The position numbers and the translations under genes are program-made. A stretch of DNA of 64,000 nucleotides from Salinibacter altiplanensis (lineage in GTDB: Bacteria > Bacteroidota > Rhodothermia > Rhodothermales > Salinibacteraceae), in the NCBI RefSeq assembly GCF_002894645.1, contig NZ_NCQY01000009.1, positions 331,585 to 395,584 of the forward strand, in the 5' to 3' direction. The notes under the pieces were generated by a model. It made no database searches. It was not told the DNA's origin and worked only from the letters and a program-made list of their open reading frames with translations. Below, in pieces: positions 17,530-26,427 of this stretch (position 1 is the first letter of the stretch; every line of letters begins with the position of its first letter).

Positions 17530-18495
17530 CTACTGAGGTAGACCCGGGAAGTTGATGCGTGCTGGCGTCAAGGCCTCTGTCTGTGACAACCGTTCCTTCC
17601 CCGTACGAAGATACTCTGGCTCGATTTCGATTCCGATGCTCGACCGAACCGTCTTGATGGCCGCGGCGGTGGTCGATCCTGTCCCCCAAAATGGATCGAG
17701 GACCGTGTCGCCGACAAAGCTGAACATTTTGATGAGCCGATATGCTAGCTCGGTGGGAAAGGGTGCCGGATGACCCAGTGTCCGACTTTCTCCTCCAATA
17801 TCCGTCCACATAGATCGGTACCACTTCCGGTGGTCTTCGGGATCAAGCAGGCTCAGTGCACGCTGCGCTGTCGTCGGCTGCCGATAGCCCCCGGGTTTTC
17901 GCAGAAAAAGAATGTACTCAACATCGTTCTTGATGATGCCGTTCGGCTCGTACGGCTTTCCGAGAAAGCGGGCAGGACCGTCTGCTTCCGTTGTGACATT
18001 CGCAATTTTCGACCAGAGGATCGGCGTCAGGTAGTCGAACCCAATCTCCCGGCACCGGGTTGCAATGTCGGAATGGAGCGGGAGAACCCGGTGCCGTCCC
18101 GCCTCGCGCCGCGAGAGGCAGACGTCCCCCACGACGACGCACATACGTCCCCCCGGAGCCAGCAATTCAAAACATTGCCGCCACACCTTGTCCAACTCAT
18201 CGAGAAAAGATTCATATTCCTCCCGATGCCCAAGTTGAGCATTTCCCTGCTGGGTGTCCTCGTAGTCGACGAGATTGAAGTAGGGCGGAGAGGTGACGAC
18301 GAGCTGTACCGGCGATGAGACGATGTCCAGGACCTTCCGCGCGTCTCCGTCGTGGATGGTGTGGGTCGTCTCATCGGGCTGCTCCCCATTCGACCACGCG
18401 AGCTCTTTTGCCCGTCGTTTCTCTTCGAGCGACGGCTCGCCTCCAGACATAATTTCCTCGACGGATCGCTCATCCGTTTTGCTGGCGGTGCTCAT
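17530..18495 (-). CDS. DNA methyltransferase, SPPY type (probably N4-cytosine)
   Basis: 321 aa, beta-class amino-methyltransferase: catalytic motif IV TSPPY (68-72) precedes the AdoMet-binding motif I DPFWGTGST (267-275), with GDTVLDPF before it and IGIEIEPEY after it. TSPPY is typical of N4-cytosine methylases, though some N6-adenine enzymes share it. Residues 185-245 include the variable target-recognition part. Paired with a putative endonuclease gene downstream it forms a type II restriction-modification module inserted between the nadE/yetF side and nuoG. Base composition is closer to the host than that of the endonuclease. Confidence 0.9.
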   Translation of the reverse strand: MSTASKTDERSVEEIMSGGEPSLEEKRRAKELAWSNGEQPDETTHTIHDGDARKVLDIVSSPVQLVVTSPPYFNLVDYEDTQQGNAQLGHREEYESFLDELDKVWRQCFELLAPGGRMCVVVGDVCLSRREAGRHRVLPLHSDIATRCREIGFDYLTPILWSKIANVTTEADGPARFLGKPYEPNGIIKNDVEYILFLRKPGGYRQPTTAQRALSLLDPEDHRKWYRSMWTDIGGESRTLGHPAPFPTELAYRLIKMFSFVGDTVLDPFWGTGSTTAAAIKTVRSSIGIEIEPEYLRTGKERLSQTEALTPARINFPGLPQ

Positions 18496-18591
18496 GGTGC
18501 TCCAAGTCGTGTGAGAGAACAGCAGAAAGGAGCTTTGCTCCAGATATGTTAGAATAATGTGTGGAGCCGAGAAATGAAATGGACTCCATTT

Positions 18592-20331
18592 TTACACCGC
18601 CTCTCCCGCCTCCACGTCTTCGAGCGGGACGCCCTTCAGCCCCATCGCGTCGTAGGTGGCCCCCTCGAAGGCTGCCATCGTGGACTGCACCTCGTCCATG
18701 ATCTGCTCCGGCCCCTTCGGATAGTCCATGTCCGTGCCGTAGCGCTGGGCGATCTTGGGCAGCATCTCCCAGCTGGGCTTGCAGTTGATGCGGTTCTCGT
18801 CGTTGTGCCAGCGGTCGAACGGCGTGCCGTGCTCGTCCTCGCGGTTGGTGCCCATCTCCATCATGAGCGTGCGGTTGACGCCCTGAATCTCCTTCGCGGG
18901 GCGCACGCGCTGGGCCCGGCCGTCCTGGTTGACGTAGGTGCCCACCGTCTCGACAACCATCGCCGCGGGGAGGGCCGCCGTGGCGCGGGACAGCGTCTCA
19001 TTGGTCGTGTTGTAGTAGTGAAGCACCACGTCCGTGTCGGCCAGGTCGTCCGCCGTGCAGAGGCCGGCGCTCACCGGATCGTCCTCCAGCACGTAAAGCA
19101 GGTCGTACTCGTCGCCCTTAATTTGTGAGCCCACCAGTTCTTCGTCGACCGGGCGGATGCCGAGCCGTTCACAGCCCGCGGCGTTGGGCGTCTTGTCGTC
19201 GGTGATGAGCCAGTCGTCGCCCGCTCCGGGCTCCACGTGCGGGAGGTAGCGCGGCGCGTCGGCCCCCACGGCCTCGGCGAGTTGGGTAAGCAGGTAGTTG
19301 TCCTCCACCGTCGCGTAGGCGGAGCCGAGGAAGAGGATGCGCTCCGGGTCGGCGCTGCCGAGCAGCGAGGCCGCCCGGGCGTAGACCTGCTCCCAGTTGC
19401 TCTGCGTGCGCGCATCGTCGCGGCGGATGTGCGGGCCGGGCGGGCGGTTGTCATTAAATTTGTTGTAGACGAGCCGGTCCTCGTCGGGCAGCCAGTACTC
19501 GTTCACGTCCATGTTCTGCCGGGGCGTGATGCGGAGCACCTGGTTGTCGCGCACCCAGTAGTGGCAGTTCGCGCCCGTGGCGTTGGTCGTCGTGATCGAC
19601 GGCGTGGAGCTCATCTCCCAGATGCGCGCCTTGAAGCGGAAGTCGGCCGACGTCAGGGCCCCCACCGGACAAATGTCGATCGTGTTCATCGAGTAGGGGT
19701 CGTCGAACGTCTCGCCCGGAGCGGTAATCGGGTGGTTTTTGACGCCCCGGTTGGCGATGGTGAGCTGGTTGCTCTCCGACACCTCGTCGGTGAAGCGGGT
19801 GCACCGAGTGCAGTTGATGCAGCGCTCGGCGTCGAGCGTCACGCGGGGGCCCAGCTTCACGCGCTTCGGCTTGTGCACCTTTCGGAACTCGAAGCGGGAG
19901 CCCTCCGGCCCGTACTTGTAGGACTGGATCTGGAGCGGGCAGTGGCCGGCCTGGTCGCAGATGGGACAGTCGAGCGGGTGGTTGGTCAGCAGAAATTCCA
20001 GGTTGTCGGTCTGCGCCTGGTCCACCTCTTCGCTGGTCCGGTGCGTCTTCACCACCATGCCGTCCCGAAGGTCCACCGTGCAGCTGGCCTGCAGCTGCGG
20101 GAAGTACTGGATTTCGGGCTCCCCCTCGTCGTCGCGCACCACCTCGCCGCTTTCGCGGTCCTCCTTCGGCATGCCCACCTTTACGAGGCACTGCCGGCAG
20201 TTGGCCGGGATGGACATGGCGGGATGGTAGCAGAAGTGCGGCAGCTCGATGCCCTGGTTCAGGCAAAACTGCAGGAGCTTCTGCTCTCCCTCGTACTCGT
20301 AGGTCGTTCCGTCGACGGTGACGATCGGCAT
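18592..20331 (-). CDS. nuoG: NADH-quinone oxidoreductase subunit G
   Basis: Iron-sulfur subunit of the peripheral arm of respiratory complex I. 579 aa, shorter than the about 900 aa E. coli protein but complete in its cluster-binding part. [2Fe-2S] ligands Cys34, Cys45, Cys48, Cys84; His118/Cys122/Cys125/Cys131 for the [4Fe-4S] N5 cluster (HPLDCPICDQAGHC); Cys171, 174, 177 and Cys221 for the next cluster (CINCTRC, ICPVG). The remainder resembles a reduced molybdopterin-oxidoreductase fold with many acidic residues. It is separated from nuoF by three unrelated genes, and no nuoH follows; the restriction-modification module lies downstream. Confidence 0.95.
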   Translation of the reverse strand: MPIVTVDGTTYEYEGEQKLLQFCLNQGIELPHFCYHPAMSIPANCRQCLVKVGMPKEDRESGEVVRDDEGEPEIQYFPQLQASCTVDLRDGMVVKTHRTSEEVDQAQTDNLEFLLTNHPLDCPICDQAGHCPLQIQSYKYGPEGSRFEFRKVHKPKRVKLGPRVTLDAERCINCTRCTRFTDEVSESNQLTIANRGVKNHPITAPGETFDDPYSMNTIDICPVGALTSADFRFKARIWEMSSTPSITTTNATGANCHYWVRDNQVLRITPRQNMDVNEYWLPDEDRLVYNKFNDNRPPGPHIRRDDARTQSNWEQVYARAASLLGSADPERILFLGSAYATVEDNYLLTQLAEAVGADAPRYLPHVEPGAGDDWLITDDKTPNAAGCERLGIRPVDEELVGSQIKGDEYDLLYVLEDDPVSAGLCTADDLADTDVVLHYYNTTNETLSRATAALPAAMVVETVGTYVNQDGRAQRVRPAKEIQGVNRTLMMEMGTNREDEHGTPFDRWHNDENRINCKPSWEMLPKIAQRYGTDMDYPKGPEQIMDEVQSTMAAFEGATYDAMGLKGVPLEDVEAGEAV

Positions 20332-20388
20332 GTCGGCGTTCGGGGTTGGGCGTTGGGGAGTTCGCGGTCAGCGTTGGGGGACTGTCTG

Positions 20389-21060
20389 TTACTCGGCCTC
20401 TGAGGACTCGTCCTCCTCGAACACGTCAAGATAGACTTCGGAGAGGGAAAGTTCAGCCTCGACCGACGGCAGCGTGATTGTGGCGTCGAGCCCGTCGGTG
20501 TCGGTAAGGCGCCAGCTCCCGTCGTCTTGCCGGACGTAGTGTTCGGCGTGGGGCGCGTCCTGGGCGACGAGGAGGTATTCCTGGAGGGTGTCCATCTGCC
20601 GGTAGCGAGCAAATTTCTCGCCGCGGTCGTAGTCCATTGTGGACGGCGAGAGCACCTCCACGACGATCTGGGGATTTAAAAGAAGGGTGCTCTGGTCAGG
20701 ATCGAAGGCAGGGCCTCCGCAAACAACCACCAGATCCGGAAACGCGTTTTTGTTGGCGGAGGGAAGTGCCACCTTGAGATCACGGGAGGCAGTGCGACAA
20801 TCCGTATCCAGTAGTTGGTTGCCAAGCGTTCGATCAATGTTGGAAGTGATCGTGCTGTGGGGCCAACTCGCGGCACCCATACTGATCATCCATCCGTCAA
20901 CGTATTCGCAGCGTTCTTCACGCTCCTGCTCGCGCGTGAGGTACTCTTCCCGCGGAATTGGTTCGTCGTTGACGACGCGATGGGCAATCGACGGCGGCGG
21001 AGCAGGCTGGGTCGCAGCCCGGGGACTACTTCCTCCCTGCGGTCGGGGTGCGGTCACCAT
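20389..21060 (-). CDS. Uma2-family (DUF820) putative endonuclease
   Basis: 223 aa, PD-(D/E)XK-fold protein of the Uma2 family. Signature parts: EYVDGWMISM, the Pro108-Asp109 of FPDLVVV, NPQIVVEVLSPST with Glu135, and DRGEKFARYRQ. These proteins are common in multiple copies in cyanobacteria and some Bacteroidota and are treated as transposon-related or solitary nucleases of unknown role. The N-terminal 28 residues are proline-rich and may not belong; the start ATG at 21060 is the only clear one. Its position between nuoF and nuoG on the same strand is unexpected and points to insertion into the operon. Confidence 0.85.
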   Translation of the reverse strand: MVTAPRPQGGSSPRAATQPAPPPSIAHRVVNDEPIPREEYLTREQEREERCEYVDGWMISMGAASWPHSTITSNIDRTLGNQLLDTDCRTASRDLKVALPSANKNAFPDLVVVCGGPAFDPDQSTLLLNPQIVVEVLSPSTMDYDRGEKFARYRQMDTLQEYLLVAQDAPHAEHYVRQDDGSWRLTDTDGLDATITLPSVEAELSLSEVYLDVFEEDESSEAE

Positions 21061-21078
21061 GAGACTGTATACTGGAGA

Positions 21079-21516
21079 TTAGGGATCCGGATGGGAAGCT
21101 CGAACGGGCGTCACCCGCACACCGTTCGCGGACAGGCGGAGCGTATCGCCCGTGGCGCGGAGTGTACCGGCGGCCACAGCAAAGCCGTCGGTCTCCGGAG
21201 GCACCTGCCACGCGCACGTGCCCTCATCCGGGCGAGTCGTGTCCACGCGCAGCGGCGGGCCATCGCCGGTCATCAGGTACAGTGTGCAGCCGTCTGGCAT
21301 TACGCTCGCGACGCGGCCGTCCACAGTAACTGGGGGTCCCGTGTAGAGGGTCGCCTCGGCGGCGACGGCGGGGGCAGGAATGGCGTCGGTCGCGTCAACA
21401 GGACGTCCGTAGCTCTTCTGGGCCTGGGAGGGATCCCCAGACGGTTCTGTACACCCGCCCGCCAGAAGGCCAACGGCTGCACAGCAAAGTACCGAGAGGC
21501 GGGAGAGGGACGTCAT
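21079..21516 (-). CDS. Putative lipoprotein of unknown function
   Basis: 145 aa with a lipoprotein signal peptide: SRLSVLCCAAVGLLAGGC, lipobox LAGGC with Cys22 as the lipidated residue. The mature part is acidic and strand-rich, with VDGRVASVMPDGCTLYL and RATGDTLRLSANG repeats of beta-hairpin type, compatible with an OB-like or small beta-barrel fold; this is only a guess. It overlaps the upstream membrane-protein gene by four bases (ATGA), so the two are translationally coupled. Located inside the nuo operon between nuoF and nuoG, with no evident link to complex I. Confidence 0.7.
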   Translation of the reverse strand: MTSLSRLSVLCCAAVGLLAGGCTEPSGDPSQAQKSYGRPVDATDAIPAPAVAAEATLYTGPPVTVDGRVASVMPDGCTLYLMTGDGPPLRVDTTRPDEGTCAWQVPPETDGFAVAAGTLRATGDTLRLSANGVRVTPVRASHPDP

Positions 21517-21923
21517 GCGACCTCCACGACGGACGATTGGGGAACCGTTTCCGTTTCAGGCACACCGCCGATCCGGCGCAAGACCTCATACAGCTGCTCG
21601 GCGCGATCGCCGTAGGAAAGTTTATGAATGCCGCCCCCCGTCAGAGCGGGAGCGCCCAGAAGAAGAAAGCCAACGGCAAATTCTACCGGCCATCCGAAGA
21701 GGATGCCGAGACAGACAAACGCGACGGCAACTCCCGCGAGGCCGAGCATTCCCCACGCGAGTTGCCGATCTCGACGGAGCGACTCCAGGCGTTCCGCGAC
21801 GACGGAGGGTGGGTAACACGGATCGTCGGAGGCCGTGCGCTGGGCGTAGCTCAGGGAGTTTCGCTCTCCAAGCTCATCGAGCGCATCCACGATGGAGCGC
21901 CTAGTCAAAGTCTCGGTGGACAT
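21513..21923 (-). CDS. Small membrane protein of unknown function
   Basis: 136 aa. An N-terminal hydrophilic helix (TLTRRSIVDALDELGER) is followed by two hydrophobic segments at about residues 55-72 and 77-98, then a short soluble tail with YEVLRRIGG. No family recognised. Starts 37 bases after the nuoF stop on the same strand and overlaps the downstream lipoprotein gene by ATGA, so it is the first of three foreign genes placed between nuoF and nuoG. Confidence 0.65.
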   Translation of the reverse strand: MSTETLTRRSIVDALDELGERNSLSYAQRTASDDPCYPPSVVAERLESLRRDRQLAWGMLGLAGVAVAFVCLGILFGWPVEFAVGFLLLGAPALTGGGIHKLSYGDRAEQLYEVLRRIGGVPETETVPQSSVVEVA

Positions 21924-21960
21924 GGCAAAGGGACGAGTTCAGTCGACGAGAACACGCGTG

Positions 21961-23322
21961 CTATTCCGTCGCCGCCACGGCCGACTCGGCCCCGGCGGAC
22001 ACGTCGGTGCTGACGGGGTGGACGGACGCCTGGCACTTCGCCGCGAACTCGTCACGGAAGCGCTTGACGGTGGCCCGTACCGGCCCCACGGCGCCGTCCG
22101 CAAAGGCGCAGATCGTGCGGCCGCCGTCCATGTTGTCGCAGAGCTCAAGGAGGAGGTCGATGTCCCGCATGCGTCCCTCGCCCTCGTCGATGCGGGCAAG
22201 AATCTTCTCGAGCCAGCTCGTTCCCTCGCGGCACGGCGTGCACTGCCCGCAGGTCTCGTCCTGGTAGAAGTGCGCCACGCGGCGGAGGAACGACACCATG
22301 TCGGTCTCCTCGTCGAGCACGAGCGGACAGAACGTGCCCGTCCGCGACCCCACCTCGCCAAGGCTTTCGTCATTCATCGTGAGGCCGTCGATGTTTTCGG
22401 CGCGGATCGGTGGCGTCGATGAGCCCCCGGGGACGAAGGCCTTCATCGCTTTGTCGCGCGCCATCCCGCCGCACACGTCGTGGATCAGGTCCGTGAGCGG
22501 CATGCCCGTCGGAAATTCGTAGACCCCGGGCTTCTTCACGTGGCCGGACATGCCGTAGAGGGCCGGCCCCGGCATGTCGCCCGCCCCGATGTTCGAGTAC
22601 GCCTCGCCCCCCTGCTCCACGATGAGCGGGACGTGGGCCAGCGTCTCGGCGTTGTTGATGGTCGTGGGCGAGCCAAAGATGCCACTCTGGGCAGGGAAGG
22701 GCGGCTTGTAGCGGGGATATCCGCGCTTGCCCTCCAGGCTTTCCATCAGGCTCGTCTCCTCCCCACAGATGTAGGCCCCGGCGCCCTTGTGGAGGACAAT
22801 GTCCATCGTAAAGCCCGAGCCCATGATGTCTTCGCCCACGTAGCCGGCCTCGTAGGCCTTCTGTAGCTGCTTCTTCAGGTGCACAATCCAGTCGGTGTAC
22901 TCACCCCGGATGTACACGTACGCGGTGTCGATGTGGAGGGCGTACCCGGCCAGGAGAATGCCTTCGAGCATCAGGTGCGGGTTGTACTCCATCACCTGGC
23001 GGTCCTTGAAGGTACCGGGTTCGCTCTCGTCCGCGTTCACCCCGATGAAGCGCGGGCGGTCGTCCGGCTCCGGCATGAAGGTCCACTTGATCCCGGTGGG
23101 GAAGCCGGCGCCGCCGCGCCCGGTGAGCCCGGAGGCCTTCACCGCATCGGTGACGTCCCCCGGGGCGAACTCGTCGTCCTCTAGGACGCGCCGAAGGCGG
23201 TCGTACCCCCCGTGCTCCTCGTATACGTTCAGCTCGTGGAGGTCCTGAATGGGCGGCAGGAGCATCCGCTCGTACGAGCGCCAGTCGCCGGCCGGACTTT
23301 GGGGCATTCCGTTCGTGTCCAT
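21961..23322 (-). CDS. nuoF: NADH-quinone oxidoreductase subunit F
   Basis: NADH-binding flavoprotein subunit of complex I, 453 aa, standard length. FMN/NADH-binding glycine loop GRGGAGFPTG (68-77), NADH site region ..NADESEPGTFKDR, and the [4Fe-4S] N3 ligands CGQCTPC (358-364) with Cys405 (GRTICAF). Complete frame. Downstream of nuoE by 107 bases and upstream of three non-nuo genes. Confidence 0.97.
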   Translation of the reverse strand: MDTNGMPQSPAGDWRSYERMLLPPIQDLHELNVYEEHGGYDRLRRVLEDDEFAPGDVTDAVKASGLTGRGGAGFPTGIKWTFMPEPDDRPRFIGVNADESEPGTFKDRQVMEYNPHLMLEGILLAGYALHIDTAYVYIRGEYTDWIVHLKKQLQKAYEAGYVGEDIMGSGFTMDIVLHKGAGAYICGEETSLMESLEGKRGYPRYKPPFPAQSGIFGSPTTINNAETLAHVPLIVEQGGEAYSNIGAGDMPGPALYGMSGHVKKPGVYEFPTGMPLTDLIHDVCGGMARDKAMKAFVPGGSSTPPIRAENIDGLTMNDESLGEVGSRTGTFCPLVLDEETDMVSFLRRVAHFYQDETCGQCTPCREGTSWLEKILARIDEGEGRMRDIDLLLELCDNMDGGRTICAFADGAVGPVRATVKRFRDEFAAKCQASVHPVSTDVSAGAESAVAATE

Positions 23323-23429
23323 GTGCAGTATCGAATTGCGAGTGTCGAATGACGAATGAGACGTGATACGTGAACCGTGAAGGCGTGAGGCAAGCCTCCT
23401 CTCACGCGTCCCCCTTCACTTCCCACGAA

Positions 23430-24107
23430 TCATTCCATGTGCTCTCCTCGCGGCTGGGTCTGGTACGTCTCTGTATTCTCGACGTCGGTGCGCCGATTGC
23501 CGTCCAGCTCCTCTTCATCCTGCGGCAGCGTCATGGACGTAAACGAAGGCACCTCCCCCGCGCGCAGGCTCTCGACGAGGTCGTCGATCTTTTCGGGGGT
23601 GAGGTTGTGCACGTAGACGCCGTTCGTGATCTCCATCATGGGCGCCGAGCCGCATGCCCCGAGGCACTCGGCCTCCTGGATCGTAAACATCTCGTCGTCG
23701 GTCGTCTCCCCGGCGTGAATGCCCAGCTTCTCCTCCAGGTAGTGGAGAATGTCGTAGCCCCCGCACACCTGGCACGTGAAGCAGGTGCATACGTCGAATA
23801 CGTAGGTGCCCTTTTCTTCCTTGAAGTACTGGTGGTAGAAGGTGGCGACGCCGTAGGCCTGCGTGAACGTCATGTCGAGGGTGTCCCCGCACAACTGAAT
23901 CACCTCCGGCGCCAGGTAGCCGAACTTCTCCTGGGCCAGCCACAGCACCTTCATGATGGCGGCCTGATCCTCCGGGTACTGGTCCTTCCAGGCCGCAATC
24001 TGCGCCTCTTCCTCGCTGGTCCACACGAGCTCCTCGTCCGAGAAGTCCGGGTCGGGGTTCTGGTCTGGGAGCTCTACAACGGGCTGCTGGACGTCGAAAC
24101 TAGACAT
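23430..24107 (-). CDS. nuoE: NADH-quinone oxidoreductase subunit E
   Basis: Thioredoxin-like [2Fe-2S] subunit of complex I, 225 aa. The core (about 30-185) has the helical start IAAWKDQYPEDQAAIMKVLWLAQ, the ferredoxin ligands C-x4-C in the CTCFTC region and C-x3-C in CLGACGSAP. An acidic C-terminal tail of about 40 residues follows the fold. The ATG at 24107 is chosen; upstream codons to 24200 are not protein-like. Lies 124 bases from nuoD. Confidence 0.95.
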   Translation of the reverse strand: MSSFDVQQPVVELPDQNPDPDFSDEELVWTSEEEAQIAAWKDQYPEDQAAIMKVLWLAQEKFGYLAPEVIQLCGDTLDMTFTQAYGVATFYHQYFKEEKGTYVFDVCTCFTCQVCGGYDILHYLEEKLGIHAGETTDDEMFTIQEAECLGACGSAPMMEITNGVYVHNLTPEKIDDLVESLRAGEVPSFTSMTLPQDEEELDGNRRTDVENTETYQTQPRGEHME

Positions 24108-24231
24108 GTTCGAGGATGGATTTTCGAATGGCGAATGCCTGGGCGCAAGTGAAGTGGCGCGTGCCGAGCCCCTCCCCGCTCGGCCCCCGCCGGGAACCAT
24201 AGGCTAAAAAAACACAGACGAGAACCGTAGA

Positions 24232-25587
24232 CTACTTGTCCGCCTCCCCCATCACCGGGTCGAGGGAGCCGATGATGACGACCGTGTCGGCCACCATCTC
24301 CCCCTCGAGCATGTGCTCCATCGCCTGCAGGTTGGTGAACGACGGGGCGTTGATGCGCACACGCCAGGGCCGCCCGGTGCCGTCGGACGTTAGGTAAAAC
24401 CCGAGCTCGCCCTTGGGGGACTCGATGGCATGGTACGAGTGGGCGCCCTTCGGCGGCACGGTGCCCACGTCGGTGTACATGAAGTCGTGGATCATGCCCT
24501 CCATCGAGTAATAGACCTCTTCCTTCGAGGGATAGGCCTCCTTCGCGTCGTCGGAGCGGATGGGGCCCTCCGTCATGCGGTCGAGGCATTGCTCGATGAT
24601 GCGCACGCTCTGCTTCATCTCGTCGAGGCGCAGGAAGTACCGGGCCAGGCAGTCGCCCGCCTCGCGCACCGGGATGGTGAAGTCGACCTCGTCGTACTTC
24701 AGGTACGGCTCGAAGCGGCGCACGTCGTAGGCCACGCCGGAGCCGCGCAGGTTCGGGCCCGTCAGGCCCAGCTCCAGCGCCTCCTCCCTCGTGACGCGCC
24801 CCACGCCCTTGTTGCGCTCCACCCAGATGCGGTTCTTGTTGAGCAGGCCCTCCCAGCCCGCAATCCGGTCCGGGAACGTGTCGACGAAATCGCGGATCAT
24901 CTCGATCGCGCGGGCCGAAAAGTCGTTGGCCACCCCACCGATGCGACTGTGGCTGACCGTAAAGCGCGCCCCCGCCACCTCGTCCATGATCGAGTAGATC
25001 TCCTCTCGCTCCTGAAAGGTCCAGACGAACCCGGACACCGCGCCCGCGTCCATCATTCCCACCCCCAGCCAGAGGCAGTGCGAGGAGATGCGGGCCAGCT
25101 CGCTCATGATCATGCGAATCCACTGCGCCCGCTCCGGCACCTCAATGTCGGCCAGCTTTTCCACCGCCAGGCACCACGCCACGTTGTTGGAGTAGGGCGA
25201 CAGGTAGTCCATGCGGTCGGTGTACGGCATGAACTCCTGGTACGTCTTGTGCTCCGCGAGCTTCTCGATGCCGCGGTGCAGATACCCGATGTCGAGGACC
25301 GACTTTTCGATGGTCTCCCCGTCCATCTTCACGACACAGCGCAGGACCCCGTGCGTGGCCGGGTGCTGCGGCCCGATGTTGAGGATCATCTCGTTTTCTA
25401 GGGGGTCCTCCGCCGGCGGCTGCGCCGTCGCCGGCTCTCCGTCGCCCTGCGCGGCGGCCCGCTTTTCCTCGAGCCAGGCGTGCTTGTTCTCGAGCCGCTC
25501 GTAGATCTTCTCATTGTGCTTCGGCCAGAACCGAAACTGGTCGCCGAGGTCGTTTCCCGGAAAGTTGGGCGTGTGTGTCTGAGGCAT
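24232..25587 (-). CDS. nuoD: NADH-quinone oxidoreductase subunit D (49 kDa)
   Basis: Quinone-site subunit homologous to the large subunit of [NiFe] hydrogenases; 451 aa. It has an extra N-terminal 70 residues (HNEKIYERLENKHAW..., Gln/Pro-rich) before the conserved MILNIGPQHPATHGVLR. Other marks are GYLHRGIEKLAEH, TDRMDYLSPYSNN and the C-terminal GSLDPVMGEADK. Start ATG 25587 is the usual MPQTHT type; a further upstream start is not supported. 57 bases after nuoC. Confidence 0.97.
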   Translation of the reverse strand: MPQTHTPNFPGNDLGDQFRFWPKHNEKIYERLENKHAWLEEKRAAAQGDGEPATAQPPAEDPLENEMILNIGPQHPATHGVLRCVVKMDGETIEKSVLDIGYLHRGIEKLAEHKTYQEFMPYTDRMDYLSPYSNNVAWCLAVEKLADIEVPERAQWIRMIMSELARISSHCLWLGVGMMDAGAVSGFVWTFQEREEIYSIMDEVAGARFTVSHSRIGGVANDFSARAIEMIRDFVDTFPDRIAGWEGLLNKNRIWVERNKGVGRVTREEALELGLTGPNLRGSGVAYDVRRFEPYLKYDEVDFTIPVREAGDCLARYFLRLDEMKQSVRIIEQCLDRMTEGPIRSDDAKEAYPSKEEVYYSMEGMIHDFMYTDVGTVPPKGAHSYHAIESPKGELGFYLTSDGTGRPWRVRINAPSFTNLQAMEHMLEGEMVADTVVIIGSLDPVMGEADK

Positions 25588-25644
25588 GCTGCGTGTACGT
25601 CTGTGCGCTGGAGCGGGTGACCGTTCGCCAAGGCGTCCCAACGC

Positions 25645-26343
25645 CTATTCGGAATCGGTGGCGGGCTCTTCGTAGCTCTTGACGGGCTGCGAACCGTGGG
25701 CGGCAGCAAAGGGGTCCATCGTGAGGTCGCCGTCCGGCGTCTGCGGCGGCAGCGGCAGCGAGCCCGGCACGCCCAGCTGCGGAAACTCTTTGCGCAGCGG
25801 GTGATAGTCGAAGTCCTCCGGCATGTACATGCGCCGGGGGTCCGGATGGTCGACAAACTCAAACCCAAACATGTCGTAGGCCTCCCGCTCGTTCCAGTTG
25901 GCCGCCCGGTAGACCTCCGTCACGCTCGGCACCCGCATGTCCGCCTCGTCCACCGGCACCTTCAGGCGAATGCGCTTCTGCCGCTCGGTGCTTACGAGGT
26001 TGTAGAAGACCTCGTAGCGGTCCTCCGCAGTGAAGTTGTCCATGCCGCCGAGGTCGACGAAGTAGTCGAAGCTCTCCTCCTCCTTGAGAAAGCGGCAGAT
26101 CTCTCGAATGCGATTCTTCTCGACGTGGACGGTGTCCTCGTTCGCGTAGCGCTCCACGCTGAGCACCGCCGCCCCAAACTCCTCCCGCAGGGCATCGATG
26201 ACCGCCGGGACGCGGGTCGTGTCCTTCGCGTGGGTGTTCTCGGTTTCCTGCTCGGGCCCGGGCTCGTCGGCCGGGGTGTAGTGAAACCGAAGCTCTTCGG
26301 GGTCCTTGGGGGTCGAGTCACGCGGGTTGTCGGGCTTGCTCAT
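25645..26343 (-). CDS. nuoC: NADH-quinone oxidoreductase subunit C (30 kDa)
   Basis: Peripheral-arm scaffold subunit, 232 aa. Recognised by VPVDEADMRVPSVTEVYRAANW and the signature ERE.YDMFGFEFVDHPD, ending with RRMYMPEDFDYHPLRKEFPQ. It is a stand-alone nuoC, not fused to nuoD as in E. coli. N-terminal 35 residues are charged and variable. 84 bases after nuoB. Confidence 0.95.
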   Translation of the reverse strand: MSKPDNPRDSTPKDPEELRFHYTPADEPGPEQETENTHAKDTTRVPAVIDALREEFGAAVLSVERYANEDTVHVEKNRIREICRFLKEEESFDYFVDLGGMDNFTAEDRYEVFYNLVSTERQKRIRLKVPVDEADMRVPSVTEVYRAANWNEREAYDMFGFEFVDHPDPRRMYMPEDFDYHPLRKEFPQLGVPGSLPLPPQTPDGDLTMDPFAAAHGSQPVKSYEEPATDSE

Positions 26344-26427
26344 CGGCACTCCATCGTGTTGAAAGGATCGCGGGCACTCGGCCGCCGGCTTGCGGGGACA
26401 CACGCGGCGGAAGCGGGAGCGCCAGGC

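Noticed and set aside
22070..22086. LacI-like site (gaagcgcttgacgg)
   Set aside because: Lies inside nuoF coding sequence and lacks the second half of the palindrome.
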